Origin: Xanthomonas sp. DAR 34887
GTDB lineage: Bacteria > Pseudomonadota > Gammaproteobacteria > Xanthomonadales > Xanthomonadaceae
Length of the DNA stretch: 64,000 bases
Reading direction: 5' to 3'
Assembly (NCBI RefSeq): GCF_041245805.1
Contig: NZ_CP162490.1
Location: 4,131,001 to 4,195,000 of the forward strand
This document shows positions 1 through 8,941 of this stretch, piece after piece. Made by a program: the position numbers and the translations under genes. Positions within the stretch are counted from its first letter, which is position 1, and each line of letters opens with the position of its first letter. The notes below the pieces were generated by a model. The model did no database searches, was not told the origin of the DNA, and saw only the letters and a program-made list of their open reading frames with translations.

Positions 1-330
1 ATCGCGCGCCACCACCACCTGCCCGAACGCCTCGCGCCCATAGTCGGCCGCCTCCAGCCGCACCCGGCCGAAATCGCCTTCGCGGCTGACGTGGATGCGC
101 CGGATCGGTCCGGTCGGCGCGCGCAACCGCTGCATCACCCCCAGCGCGCCCAGCGCGTTGACCGTGGCCGCGGCGAAGCTGAGATTGCGCTGGTCGAACA
201 CCGGCGGCAGCGCGCCCGGCGGCGCGGCCTCGATCAGGCCCACGTCCACGCCCAGGCGGTCCAGCGCGATGGCCAGGCTGGCGCCGACCAGCCCGCCGCC
301 AACGATCACTACGTCATGTCGTTTGCTCAT
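1..330 (-). CDS. ubiH: UbiH-type FAD-dependent ubiquinone-biosynthesis hydroxylase (N-terminal part)
   Basis: This is the first 110 codons of a minus-strand gene that runs off the left edge. The protein opens with a Rossmann FAD-binding motif (VVIVGGGLVGASLAIALDR, about residues 7-25), followed by a region typical of the UbiH/UbiF/COQ6 aromatic hydroxylases (FDQRNLSFAAATVNALGALG). Members hydroxylate polyprenyl phenol intermediates of ubiquinone synthesis at the inner face of the membrane. The ATG at 330 is the only start next to the FAD motif. UbiH is the likeliest paralogue from the N-terminus, but UbiF- or VisC/UbiI-type members cannot be excluded without the C-terminal part. Confidence 0.8.
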   Translation of the reverse strand, partial: MSKRHDVVIVGGGLVGASLAIALDRLGVDVGLIEAAPPGALPPVFDQRNLSFAAATVNALGALGVMQRLRAPTGPIRRIHVSREGDFGRVRLEAADYGREAFGQVVVARD

Positions 331-495
331 CCGGCCATGATACGGCCGGGGACCGAATCGTCGGTGATCGCAACGCCGTGCCGGCTGCGCGCGCCCGGCC
401 CGCGCGGCGCCGCGGCCGGGCCGCCGCCAGGCGCGCGCCCAGGCGCGCCGCTTCCAGTAGAATCGGCGGTCTCCGTAAACCGGTGCCCGCCCGCC

Positions 496-1080
496 ATGAC
501 TCCTACCAGCCACCGCCTTCCCGCCCTGCTCCTGCTGGCAGCGCTGCTGGCCGCGACCCGCATCAACCACTTCGGCGCGATCCCGGACGCCTCCTGGGCG
601 GTGTTCTTCGTCGGCGGCTTCTATCTGCGCGGCTGGACCCGCTGGGCGTTCCCGGCACTGATGGCGCTGGCGGTGCTGATCGACTACCTGGTGATCCGTG
701 GCCAGGGCCTGGACTTTTGGCAGCACTACTGCGTGTCGCCGGCCTACTGGTGCCTGATCCCGGCCTACTTCGCGCTGTGGGCCGGCGGCAGCTGGCTGGC
801 GCAGCGCTACCGCGGCGCCGGCTGGCGCGTGCTGGGCCTGACCGCGGCCAGCCTGGTGGTGGCGGTGGCGGTGTGCCACCTGATCGCGCAGGGCAGCTTC
901 TACTGGGTCAGCCGCAGCGTGCCGAACCCGACCATCGCCGGCTGGTGGCAGAACTACAGCGACTGGCTGCTGCCCTATCTGGGCAGCGCAGCGCTGTACA
1001 CCGCGCTGGTGGCGGCGGTCCAGGTCGGGATCGAGCAGCTGGCGCGGCTGGGCCAGCGTGGCCAGCCCGCCGGCCACTGA
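496..1080 (+). CDS. btuM: BtuM-like solitary vitamin B12 transporter
   Basis: A 194-residue integral membrane protein with about six hydrophobic segments. It matches the BtuM family: an N-terminal segment with ATRINHFG and PDASWAVFFVGGFYL (about 20-44), then a CVSPAYWCLIPAY segment. BtuM proteins are small ECF S-component-like proteins that take up cobalamin without a dedicated ABC module; the characterised Thiobacillus protein uses a conserved cysteine (Cys80) to bind and decyanate cobalamin, and Cys79 here occupies the matching place. The next gene, 20 bp on, is a cobalamin adenosyltransferase, which supports a B12 salvage pair. A TAGAAT hexamer at 458-463 could be the -10 element. I found no B12 riboswitch upstream. 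Family recognition is by motif memory, not a search. Confidence 0.75.
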   Translation: MTPTSHRLPALLLLAALLAATRINHFGAIPDASWAVFFVGGFYLRGWTRWAFPALMALAVLIDYLVIRGQGLDFWQHYCVSPAYWCLIPAYFALWAGGSWLAQRYRGAGWRVLGLTAASLVVAVAVCHLIAQGSFYWVSRSVPNPTIAGWWQNYSDWLLPYLGSAALYTALVAAVQVGIEQLARLGQRGQPAGH

Positions 1081-1100
1081 GCCCGGGCCCGGCCTCGACG

Positions 1101-1655
1101 ATGGGCAATCGCCTCTCCAAGATCTACACCCGCACCGGCGACGACGGCAGCACCGGCCTGGGCGACGGCAACCGGGTCGGCAAGGATTCGGCGCGGGTGG
1201 CCGCCTACGGCACCGTCGACGAGGCCAATTCGGCGATCGGCGTGGTCCTGGCCTGTCCGCTGGCCGACGACGTGCGCAACCTGCTGACCGCGATCCAGCA
1301 CCAGTTGTTCGACCTGGGCGGCGAGCTGTGCATCCCCGGCCATGCCGCGATCCACGACGCCGACATCGATGCGCTCGAGCAGCACCTGGACCGCTACAAC
1401 GACACCCTGCCCGCGCTGAAGGACTTCATCCTGCCGGCCGGCGGCGAGGCCGCGGCGCGCTGCCACCTGGCGCGCACCATCGTGCGCCGCGCCGAGCGCG
1501 AGACGGTGGCGCTGTCGCGGCAGGACGCGGTGCGGCCGGAGGCGGTGCGCTACCTCAACCGCCTGTCCGACCTGCTGTTCGTGCTGGCGCGGGTGCTGGC
1601 CCGGGCCGATGGCCAGGGCGAAGTGCTGTGGCACCACGACCGCCGCCAGGCCTGA
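1101..1655 (+). CDS. PduO-type cob(I)alamin adenosyltransferase
   Basis: This 184-residue protein transfers the adenosyl group of ATP to cob(I)alamin to make coenzyme B12. The PduO-family ATP-binding signature TRTGDDGSTGLGDG lies at about residues 10-23, followed by AAYGTVDEANSAIG, the FILPAGGEAAARCHLARTIVRRAERE block and the C-terminal YLNRLSDLLFVLAR helix. Length and motifs are normal for the family. It follows the BtuM-like transporter by 20 bp, so the two probably form a uptake-and-activation unit. The start ATG at 1101 gives the usual short N-terminus. Confidence 0.93.
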   Translation: MGNRLSKIYTRTGDDGSTGLGDGNRVGKDSARVAAYGTVDEANSAIGVVLACPLADDVRNLLTAIQHQLFDLGGELCIPGHAAIHDADIDALEQHLDRYNDTLPALKDFILPAGGEAAARCHLARTIVRRAERETVALSRQDAVRPEAVRYLNRLSDLLFVLARVLARADGQGEVLWHHDRRQA

Positions 1656-1689
1656 GCGGCAGCGGCGGCGCGCGGACCGGGCGGTAGGC

Positions 1690-2595
1690 ATGCTGATCTA
1701 CACCCATCCCGCCTGCCTGGGCCATGAGCCCGGTCCGGAACACCCGGAGCGGCCGGAACGCCTGCAGGCCGTCACCGCGGCGCTGCGCGAGGCCTTTCCC
1801 GACCTGGCGTGGCGCGAAGCGCCGCTGGCCAAGCTCGGCGACCTGGCCCGGGTCCACGAGCGCGAGCTGATCGACAGCGTCCTGGCCGACCTCGACGGCA
1901 AGCGCATGCTCGACGTGGACACGGTGATCTCGCCCGGCTCGCGCGCCGCCGCCCTGCGCGCCGCCGGCGCGGGCCTGGCCGCGGTGGACGCGGTGATGCG
2001 CGGCGAGACCGACACCGCCTTTTGCGCGGTGCGCCCGCCCGGCCACCACGCCACCGCCACCACCGCGATGGGCTTCTGCCTGTTCAACAACGTCGCCGTC
2101 GCCGCCGCCCACGCCCGCGACACGCACGGCCTGGAACGGATCGCCATCGTCGACTTCGATGTGCATCACGGCAACGGCACCCAGGCGATCTTCGAACGCG
2201 ATCCGCACGTGCAGTACCTGAGCACCCACCAGTCCGGGCTGTTTCCGAATTCCGGCGGAGTCCACGACCGCGGCGTCGGCAACCTGCACAACGCGCTGTT
2301 GCCGCCGGGCAGCGGCGGCTTCCGCTTCCGCAACACCTGGGCCGACCAGATGCTGCCGCTGCTGGACGCGTTCAAGCCGCAGCTGCTGCTGATCTCGGCC
2401 GGGTTCGATGCGCATATGCGCGACCCGCTGGCCGACCTGATGCTGGAAACCGAAGACTTCGGCTGGCTCACCGCAGAGCTGCGCGCGCTGGCCGAACGGC
2501 ATGCGCGCGGCCGCGTGGTGTCGCTGCTGGAGGGCGGTTACGACCTGCAGGCGCTGCGCGAATGCAGCGTCGCCCACGTCGACGCGCTGCGCTGA
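1690..2595 (+). CDS. HDAC-family (class II-like) deacetylase
   Basis: A 301-residue member of the histone-deacetylase/acetylpolyamine amidohydrolase superfamily. Visible hallmarks are RPPGHHA (115-121, the catalytic His pair), the zinc-binding DFDVHHGNGT block (D155, D157, H159) and the third metal ligand in SAGFDAHMRDPL, with LEGGYD near the end. Bacterial members deacetylate small amines or lysines; the true substrate cannot be told from sequence. It starts 34 bp after the adenosyltransferase and is probably co-transcribed, but no link to B12 is evident. The start is ATG 1690. Confidence 0.9.
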   Translation: MLIYTHPACLGHEPGPEHPERPERLQAVTAALREAFPDLAWREAPLAKLGDLARVHERELIDSVLADLDGKRMLDVDTVISPGSRAAALRAAGAGLAAVDAVMRGETDTAFCAVRPPGHHATATTAMGFCLFNNVAVAAAHARDTHGLERIAIVDFDVHHGNGTQAIFERDPHVQYLSTHQSGLFPNSGGVHDRGVGNLHNALLPPGSGGFRFRNTWADQMLPLLDAFKPQLLLISAGFDAHMRDPLADLMLETEDFGWLTAELRALAERHARGRVVSLLEGGYDLQALRECSVAHVDALR

Positions 2596-2704
2596 GCCCG
2601 GCCCGGGCGGATGAACCCCGTCCCCCGACCGGGGGACGTCTTCATTGCCCCCATGCATGGGATGGGGCAAGCTAGCGGTCGTTTTAGCCCGATACCTGAC
2701 GCGC

Positions 2705-5056
2705 GTGCGCCGAGCCCTCCGCCTGCTACCCCTTCCGTTCAGTATCGCTCTCTGCCTGCCGGCGATGGCGGCCGAGAAGCCGCCCAATTGGGGCCTGTGC
2801 CCGACCCCGGACGTGCTGCCCAAGTTCGACGACGCACCCAAGGTCGACCCCAAGCTGGCGGCGATCCGCGATCAGCAGCCGACCGATATCGTCGGCGACA
2901 AGCTGTCCGGCACCACCACCATCCCGAACTACACCGGCAATGTCGCGCTCAAGCGCGGCGACCAGTTCATGGGCACCGACAGCCTGCGCGTGGATACCGA
3001 GACCGGCAATTACATTGCCGAGGGCCACGTGCGCTACCAGGATTCGTCGATCCGCATGGTCGCCGACCGCGCCGAAGGCAACCAGGACACAGACACCCAC
3101 AAGATCACCAACATCCGCTACCAGCTGATCGAGCGCCGCGGCAACGGCAAGGCCGATTCGGTCGACCTGCAGGGCGCGCTGGGACAGATGCACCGCTCCA
3201 CCTACACCACCTGCGATCCCTCGCAGCAGGTGTGGCAACTGCATGCGCCGGAGATCGACGTCGACAACGACGAGGGCTTCGGCACCGCGCGCAACGCGAT
3301 CCTGAAGATCTACAACGTACCGATCCTGTACGCGCCGTGGTTCAAGTTCCCGATCGACGACCGACGCACCAGCGGCTTCCTGTTCCCGGCCATCGGCTTC
3401 TCCAGCCGCAACGGCTTCGACTACATGCAGCCGTACTATCTGAACCTGGCGCCGAACTACGACGCCACCCTGTATCCGCGTTACATGAGCTCGCGCGGCT
3501 TCATGTTCGGCAGCGAATTCCGCTATCTGTACGAAGGCGGCAAGGGCGAGATCCAGGCGACCTACATGCCGGACGACCAGTTGCGCGACAAGGACCGCGG
3601 CAAGTTCGAATACCAGGGCTACCACAACCTGGATGCGCACTGGCAGGCGCGCGCCTCGGTGGCCTGGGTCAGCGACGAGCGCTATACGGAAGACTTCTCC
3701 AACCGCCTGCTCGGCAACGCGGTGTCCAACCTGCAGAGCACGGTCGGCATCTACGGCACCGGCGAGACCTGGACCGCCGGGTTGATGGCCGACCGCTGGC
3801 AGCTGACCGACTACACCCTGACCGAGTCCGCGCTGCCGTACAACCGCCAGCCGCGCGCGTTCTTCAACTGGGACCAGTCCTTCGGCAACTATTTCGAGGC
3901 TGGCCTCTACAGCGAAGCGGTGCGCTTCGTGCACGACGATGTCCATGAGAAAACCACGGACGGTACTTATGAACGTACCGGCAATGTCACCGAAATGCCC
4001 GGCGGCACCCGCCTGGATCTCAAGCCCTACATCTCGATGCCGCTGGCCGGCGCGGCGTGGTTCCTGAAGCCGACCGTGGCCTGGCGCTACACCACCTACC
4101 AGCTGGACAAGGATCTGGCCGCGACGCTGGGCGGCGACACCTCGCCCTCGCGCAGCCTGCCGATCGCCACGGTCGATGCCGGCCTGTACTTCGACCGCGA
4201 CACCAAGTTCGGCGGCACCAACTACCTGCAGACCCTCGAGCCGCGGCTGTTCTACCTGTACACGCCGTACCGCAACCAGGACGATCTGCCGATCTTCGAT
4301 ACGCGCGAGTTCACCTTCAGCTGGGGCCAGCTGTTCCGCGATTCGCGCTATACCGGCGCCGATCGCCAGAACGACGCCAACCAGATGACCTTGGCGCTGA
4401 GCTCGCGCCTGCTGCGCCAGGACGACGGCCAGGAAAAGTTGTCGGTCAGCCTCGGCCAGATCCTGTACTTCAACGATTCCAGGGTCAGCCTGCCCGGCAG
4501 CGACACCACCATCGAGCAGGGCAAGTCGGCATGGGTCGCCGACGCCAACTACATGATCAACGACCGCTGGACGATGGGCGCCACCTACCAGTGGGATCCC
4601 AAGTACCGGCGCAAGGACCTGGCCAGCTTCCGCACCCGCTATCTGCTGCCGGGCGACGGCATCATCAACGTCGGCTACCGCTTCCGCCGCGACCTGCTGG
4701 AGCAGACCGACGTGTCGGTGCTGTACCCGATCAACCCGACCTGGAGCCTGGTCGGGCGCCACTACTATTCACTGGAAGACAAGAAGCCGCTGGAGATCAT
4801 CGCCGGCGTACAGTGGGACAGTTGCTGCCTGGCCGTGCGCGCACTGGCACGGCGCTACGTGCGCAACCGCGAAGGCGATCTGGACACCGCGCTGCAGGTA
4901 GAGTTCGTCCTGAAGGGCCTTTCCTCGCTGGGCCAGGACACGGACCGCGTTCTGCGCCGTGCTATTCTCGGCTACAACCGCGACGACCTGTACTTGGTCC
5001 CGCCCAGCAACACCACGACCGATCCGGACGCTTACGATCCGAACCTGATTCCATGA
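2705..5056 (+). CDS. lptD: LPS-assembly outer-membrane protein LptD
   Basis: LptD inserts lipopolysaccharide into the outer leaflet of the outer membrane together with LptE. The 783-residue product has a signal peptide, an N-terminal beta-jellyroll (OstA-like) region with the GTDSLRVDTETGNYIAEG repeat, a conserved STYTTCDPS cysteine region, and a long beta-barrel containing the QWDSCCLAVR cysteine pair used for inter-domain disulfides. I chose GTG 2705 because it gives a compact RRALRLLPLPFSIAL signal peptide; an in-frame ATG at 2657 would add 16 residues. The stop overlaps the surA start (ATGA), and SurA chaperones LptD, so the coupling is functional. Confidence 0.95.
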   Translation: MRRALRLLPLPFSIALCLPAMAAEKPPNWGLCPTPDVLPKFDDAPKVDPKLAAIRDQQPTDIVGDKLSGTTTIPNYTGNVALKRGDQFMGTDSLRVDTETGNYIAEGHVRYQDSSIRMVADRAEGNQDTDTHKITNIRYQLIERRGNGKADSVDLQGALGQMHRSTYTTCDPSQQVWQLHAPEIDVDNDEGFGTARNAILKIYNVPILYAPWFKFPIDDRRTSGFLFPAIGFSSRNGFDYMQPYYLNLAPNYDATLYPRYMSSRGFMFGSEFRYLYEGGKGEIQATYMPDDQLRDKDRGKFEYQGYHNLDAHWQARASVAWVSDERYTEDFSNRLLGNAVSNLQSTVGIYGTGETWTAGLMADRWQLTDYTLTESALPYNRQPRAFFNWDQSFGNYFEAGLYSEAVRFVHDDVHEKTTDGTYERTGNVTEMPGGTRLDLKPYISMPLAGAAWFLKPTVAWRYTTYQLDKDLAATLGGDTSPSRSLPIATVDAGLYFDRDTKFGGTNYLQTLEPRLFYLYTPYRNQDDLPIFDTREFTFSWGQLFRDSRYTGADRQNDANQMTLALSSRLLRQDDGQEKLSVSLGQILYFNDSRVSLPGSDTTIEQGKSAWVADANYMINDRWTMGATYQWDPKYRRKDLASFRTRYLLPGDGIINVGYRFRRDLLEQTDVSVLYPINPTWSLVGRHYYSLEDKKPLEIIAGVQWDSCCLAVRALARRYVRNREGDLDTALQVEFVLKGLSSLGQDTDRVLRRAILGYNRDDLYLVPPSNTTTDPDAYDPNLIP

Positions 5057-6432
5057 CCAAGACCCTCTCTGCTTTCCTCGTCACCTTGCTGGCGATCGCC
5101 GGCGTGTCCGCTCCGGCTGCCGCGCAACAAACCCAACCACTGGACCGCATCGCCGCGGTCGTCGACGAGGATGTCGTACTGCAGAGCGAACTGGATCGTG
5201 CCGTTCGCAACGTGAAGGCGCAGTATTCCGGCCGCGAGGCGCAGCTGCCGCCGGACAACGTGCTGCAACGCCAGGTGCTCGAGCGCCTGGTGCTGGTCAA
5301 GCTGCAGGTGGCGCGCGCCAACAGCACCGGCATCCGCGTCGGCGACGACGAACTGAACCGCGCCATCGGCAGCATCGCCCAGCAGAACGGCACCGACGTG
5401 GACGGCCTGCGCAAGAAGCTCGCCGCCGACGGCATGGCGTTCGACGATTTCCGCAACTCGGTGCGCGACGAGATCACCGTGCAGCGCCTGCGTCAGAGCT
5501 TCGCGCAGAGCCGCATCAACGTCAGCGAGAGCGAAGTGGACGCGGCGCTGGCGCAGCAGGCCACCACCGGCGCCCAGTACCACCTGGCGCACATCCTGGT
5601 CGGCCTGCCGGAAGGCGCCACCGCCGACCAGATCAAGACCGGGCAGAGCAAGATCGACGGGGTCAAGAACCTGATCGACAAGGGCGAGATCGATTTCAGC
5701 GCGGCTGCCGTGCGTTATTCCGACAGCCCCAACGCGCTGGAAGGCGGCGACCTCGGCTGGCGCAGCCTGGACGAAATCCCCAACGCCTTCGCGCAGCTGA
5801 TCCGCGACATGAAGCCGGGCCAGGTCGCCGGCCCGCTGCGCGGCCCCAGCGGCTTCCAGCTGCTGAAGCTGGTCGAGATCCGCGATGCCTCGGCCAACCC
5901 GGAAAAGAAGACGGTCACCGAGTACCACGCCCGCCACATCCTGATCCGCGTCAACGAGGCGCAGCCGGATGCCGCCGCCAAGGCCAAGATCGAGACCTTG
6001 CGCGCGCGCATCGCCGGCGGCGCCGACTTCCAGGCGGTGGCCAAGGAGTCCTCCGACGACGCCAACAGCCGCGGCCAGGGCGGCGATCTGGGCTGGTTCC
6101 CGGCCGACGCGTTCGGCCCGGACTTCGGTCACCAGATCGAAGGCCTGAGCGACAACCAGATCTCGCAGCCGTTCCGCACCGAGGCCGGCTGGCACATCGT
6201 GCAGCGCGTCGCCACGCGCCAGACCGACGTGACCAGCGACACCCAGCGCGCCCAGGTCCGCGAAACCATCGGCCGCCGCAAGCTGGAGGAAGAGTACAAC
6301 CGCTTCCTGCAGGAAATGCGCGGCGAAGCCTATGTGAACCTGCGCGTCGGCGGTGCCGAGAGCTCGGCCGCGCCTGCGGCCGACGCCACCGCGCCGGCGG
6401 CAACTCCGGCACCGGCCGCCACCAAGCCGTAA
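5053..6432 (+). CDS. surA: Periplasmic chaperone and peptidyl-prolyl isomerase SurA
   Basis: A 459-residue periplasmic chaperone for outer-membrane beta-barrels, including LptD. A signal peptide (about 1-20, ending AAAQQ) is followed by the SurA N-terminal domain (LDRIAAVVDEDVVLQSELDR) and two parvulin domains; the first has AQYHLAHILVGLP and ALEGGDLGWRS, the second EYHARHILIRVNE and GQGGDLGWFP. The C-terminus is an Ala/Pro-rich tail of about 30 residues after the last SurA helix, a low-complexity extension. It overlaps lptD by 4 nt and precedes pdxA by 3 nt. Confidence 0.97.
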   Translation: MTKTLSAFLVTLLAIAGVSAPAAAQQTQPLDRIAAVVDEDVVLQSELDRAVRNVKAQYSGREAQLPPDNVLQRQVLERLVLVKLQVARANSTGIRVGDDELNRAIGSIAQQNGTDVDGLRKKLAADGMAFDDFRNSVRDEITVQRLRQSFAQSRINVSESEVDAALAQQATTGAQYHLAHILVGLPEGATADQIKTGQSKIDGVKNLIDKGEIDFSAAAVRYSDSPNALEGGDLGWRSLDEIPNAFAQLIRDMKPGQVAGPLRGPSGFQLLKLVEIRDASANPEKKTVTEYHARHILIRVNEAQPDAAAKAKIETLRARIAGGADFQAVAKESSDDANSRGQGGDLGWFPADAFGPDFGHQIEGLSDNQISQPFRTEAGWHIVQRVATRQTDVTSDTQRAQVRETIGRRKLEEEYNRFLQEMRGEAYVNLRVGGAESSAAPAADATAPAATPAPAATKP

Positions 6433-6435
6433 GCC

Positions 6436-7413
6436 GTGCTGCCCTCGCTCGCGCTGGTGCCGGGCGAGCCGGCCGGGATCGGCCCGGAGCTGTGCGTGCG
6501 GCTGGCGCAACAGCCGCGCCGCGACTGCCACCTGCTGGCCTTCGCCGATCCCGACACCTTGCGCGCCGCTGCTGCGGCGCTGTCGCTGCCGCTGCAGCTG
6601 CTTCCCGAATCCGCCCCCGCGCTGGCCCCCGGCGACCTGCGCCTGCGCGCGGTCGGCAATGCCGTGCCCAGCCGTTTCGGCCACACCGAACCGGCCAATG
6701 CCGCGGCGGTGATCGGCGCGCTGACCCAGGCCGCCGACGCCTGCCTGCGCGGCGAACTGGCCGGCCTGGTCACCGGCCCGGTGCACAAGGCCGCGATCAA
6801 CGACGGCGGCATCGCCTACACCGGCACCACCGAACTGCTCGCCCGCCACGCCGGGCGGGAGGTGGTGATGATGCTGGCCAACGACATCGTGCGCGTGGCC
6901 CTGGCCACCACCCACCTGCCGTTGCGCGCGGTCGCCGACGCCCTGACGCCGGCCTTGCTGGAGCGCTGCCTGCGCATCGTCCACGCCGCGCTGCGCAGCG
7001 AATTCGGCATCGCCACGCCGGTCATCGCCGTGCTCGGGCTCAACCCGCATGCCGGCGAAGACGGGCATCTGGGCCGCGAAGAAATCGAGGTGATGGCGCC
7101 GGTCCTCGCCGCCTTGCGTGCCGAAGGCATGCAACTGGTCGGCCCGCTGCCGGCCGACACCGCGTTCCTGCCGCAGAAACTGGCCGGCTTCGACACGGTG
7201 CTGGCGATGTACCACGACCAGGGCCTGCCGGTGCTCAAGTACAGCGGCTTCGAGCAGGCGGTGAACCTGACCCTGGGCCTGCCCTACCCGCGCGTGGCGG
7301 TCGATCACGGCACCGCGCTGGAGCTGGCCGGCCGCGGCATCGCCGACCCGTCGAGCCTGTTCGCCGCGGTCGCGCAATGCGCGCAGCTGGCCGCGCGCCG
7401 CGCGCTTGTGTAG
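6436..7413 (+). CDS. pdxA: 4-hydroxythreonine-4-phosphate dehydrogenase PdxA
   Basis: PdxA oxidises 4-phosphohydroxy-L-threonine in pyridoxal-5'-phosphate synthesis. The 325-residue protein shows ALVPGEPAGIGPEL at the start, the metal/substrate block GLVTGPVHKAAIND, GLNPHAGEDGHLGREE and MYHDQGLPVLKY, all typical. Translation starts at GTG 6436, three bases after the surA stop, so the genes are tightly coupled. The stop codon TAG (7411-7413) is the third to fifth base of a REP palindrome, so the last residues are set by where the repeat begins. Confidence 0.97.
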   Translation: MLPSLALVPGEPAGIGPELCVRLAQQPRRDCHLLAFADPDTLRAAAAALSLPLQLLPESAPALAPGDLRLRAVGNAVPSRFGHTEPANAAAVIGALTQAADACLRGELAGLVTGPVHKAAINDGGIAYTGTTELLARHAGREVVMMLANDIVRVALATTHLPLRAVADALTPALLERCLRIVHAALRSEFGIATPVIAVLGLNPHAGEDGHLGREEIEVMAPVLAALRAEGMQLVGPLPADTAFLPQKLAGFDTVLAMYHDQGLPVLKYSGFEQAVNLTLGLPYPRVAVDHGTALELAGRGIADPSSLFAAVAQCAQLAARRALV

Positions 7414-7494
7414 GAGCGGCTTCAGCCGCGACCGAGCGTCACCGGTAGCCCGGTCGCGGCTGATGGCCCGAGGCCACCCGGAGCGGCTCCTACA
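7409..7494. repeat. REP palindrome pair (copy A)
   Basis: Two inverted copies of the Xanthomonas-type REP core AGCGGCTTCAGCCGCGAC: the left one begins with TGTAGG at 7409, the right one ends with CTCCTACA at 7494, and the inner arms are GTCGCGGCTGA-like. The right arm has diverged (GGCCCGAGGCCACCCGG in place of a clean arm). It separates pdxA from rsmA and supplies the pdxA stop codon. Confidence 0.85.
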
Positions 7495-7538
7495 GGGCGC
7501 TGCGCGCCATCCCGGCCGCATCCCGATAAGATGCCCGC

Positions 7539-8333
7539 ATGACTTCCTATTCCGGCTTCAGCGCCCCGGCCAAGAAATCGCTTGGCCAGCACTTCCTCAG
7601 CGACCGCCACTACATCGACAGCATCGTGCGCGCGGTGAATCCAAAGCCCGACGACCTGCTGGTGGAGATCGGCCCCGGCCAGGGCGCGATCACCTTCCCG
7701 CTGCTGCGCCGCCACGGCCGCCTCACCGTGATCGAATTCGACCGCGACCTGATCGCGCCGCTGACCGCTGCGGCGGAAGGGGTCGGCGCGCTGACCATCC
7801 TCAACCGCGACGTGCTGTCGGTGGATTTCGCCGACCTGGCCGGCGACGGCCGCATCCGCCTGGTCGGCAACCTGCCCTACAACATCTCCTCGCCGATCCT
7901 GTTCCATGCGCTGGACCATGCCGCGGCGATCGCCGACATGCACTTCATGCTGCAGAAGGAAGTGGTCGACCGCATGGCCGCGGGGCCGGGCAGCAAGGTC
8001 TACGGCCGCCTCAGCGTGATGCTGCAGGCGTACTGCGAGGTGACCTCGCTGTTCATGGTGCCGCCCGGCGCGTTCCGGCCGCCGCCGAAAGTGGATTCGG
8101 CGGTGGTGCGGCTGGTGCCGCGTGCGCCGCAGGACATCGGCATCGCCGACCGGCAGCGCTTCGCCGACGTGGTGCGCGCGGCGTTCGGGCAGCGTCGCAA
8201 GACCTTGCGCAATGCGTTGGGCGGGGTCTGCGATGCGGCCCAGTTCGAGGCCGCCGGGGTACGCCCCGATGCCCGCGCCGAGCAACTGGAGGTCGCCGAC
8301 TTCGTGCGCCTGGCCAACGTCGCACAGGCCTGA
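7539..8333 (+). CDS. rsmA: 16S rRNA (adenine1518-N6/adenine1519-N6)-dimethyltransferase
   Basis: RsmA (KsgA) dimethylates two adjacent adenines in helix 45 of 16S rRNA during 30S maturation. The 264-residue protein carries KKSLGQHFLSD (13-22), the SAM-binding EIGPGQGAIT (43-52), the catalytic NLPYNIS (111-117) and the family PPGAFRPPPKVDSAVVRL. The final GQRRKTLRNAL segment is also conserved. It follows pdxA with the REP element between, in the classic surA-pdxA-ksgA-apaGH order. Confidence 0.98.
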   Translation: MTSYSGFSAPAKKSLGQHFLSDRHYIDSIVRAVNPKPDDLLVEIGPGQGAITFPLLRRHGRLTVIEFDRDLIAPLTAAAEGVGALTILNRDVLSVDFADLAGDGRIRLVGNLPYNISSPILFHALDHAAAIADMHFMLQKEVVDRMAAGPGSKVYGRLSVMLQAYCEVTSLFMVPPGAFRPPPKVDSAVVRLVPRAPQDIGIADRQRFADVVRAAFGQRRKTLRNALGGVCDAAQFEAAGVRPDARAEQLEVADFVRLANVAQA

Positions 8334-8547
8334 ATTTCCTGACCGCGCGTCGCAGCGCGGTCCGCATCTCTTCGCGCCACGCGGCCGCGAGGCACTCACA
8401 CGAAGGCCGCAGCAACCGCGGATCGCACTGCGCGGCTGGCTGACGACACGCGCACAGCGTGCAGCGGCCGCAACGCGCGCTGCCTGCATGCGCTCGTGGA
8501 CAGGCCAGCAGTCCATTCCTGTGCCGGCTTTGCTTACACTGTGAGGC

Positions 8548-8931
8548 ATGAACGATGACGCCCCCTATCGGATCGAGGTCGAAGTGTCGCCCCGGTTCCT
8601 CGACGACCAATCGGCGCCGGAGGACGGACGCTACGCGTTCGCCTACACGATCCGCATCCACAACCGCGGCCGCGTCGCCGCGCGGCTGATCGCCCGACAC
8701 TGGGAAATCACCGACGGCAACGGCCGCGTGGAGCGCGTGGACGGCGACGGCGTGGTCGGCGAACAGCCGCGGCTGCGTCCCGGCGAGGACTTCCGCTACA
8801 CCTCCGGGCTGATGCTGGAAACCGAACACGGCACGATGCGCGGCCACTACGACATGGAAGCCGACGACGGCACCCATTTCGTCGCGCCGGTCGCACCGTT
8901 CGTGCTGACCGTGCCGCGGACCCTGCACTGA
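8548..8931 (+). CDS. apaG: ApaG (Co2+/Mg2+ efflux-associated protein)
   Basis: A 127-residue beta-sandwich protein of the ApaG/DUF525 family: YRIEVEVSPRFLDDQS at the start, FAYTIRIHNRG, and the VGEQPRLRPGEDFRYTSG motif. The biochemical role is unsettled; E. coli and Salmonella genetics tie it to divalent-cation sensitivity. It lies 214 bp after rsmA and 10 bp before apaH, as in many proteobacteria. TTGCTTACACT just upstream (8528-8540) might be a promoter, but I cannot pair it convincingly with a -35. Confidence 0.95.
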   Translation: MNDDAPYRIEVEVSPRFLDDQSAPEDGRYAFAYTIRIHNRGRVAARLIARHWEITDGNGRVERVDGDGVVGEQPRLRPGEDFRYTSGLMLETEHGTMRGHYDMEADDGTHFVAPVAPFVLTVPRTLH

Positions 8932-8941
8932 TGGCGCCCGC

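Noticed and set aside
331..495. Cobalamin riboswitch before btuM
   Set aside because: I looked for the B12-box pattern in this gap and found none; the region is short GC-rich DNA with only a possible -10 element.
378..1655. A 425-codon plus-strand frame spanning btuM and the adenosyltransferase
   Set aside because: Only its last 184 codons are the real adenosyltransferase; the first part is an Arg/Ala-rich out-of-frame read of btuM.
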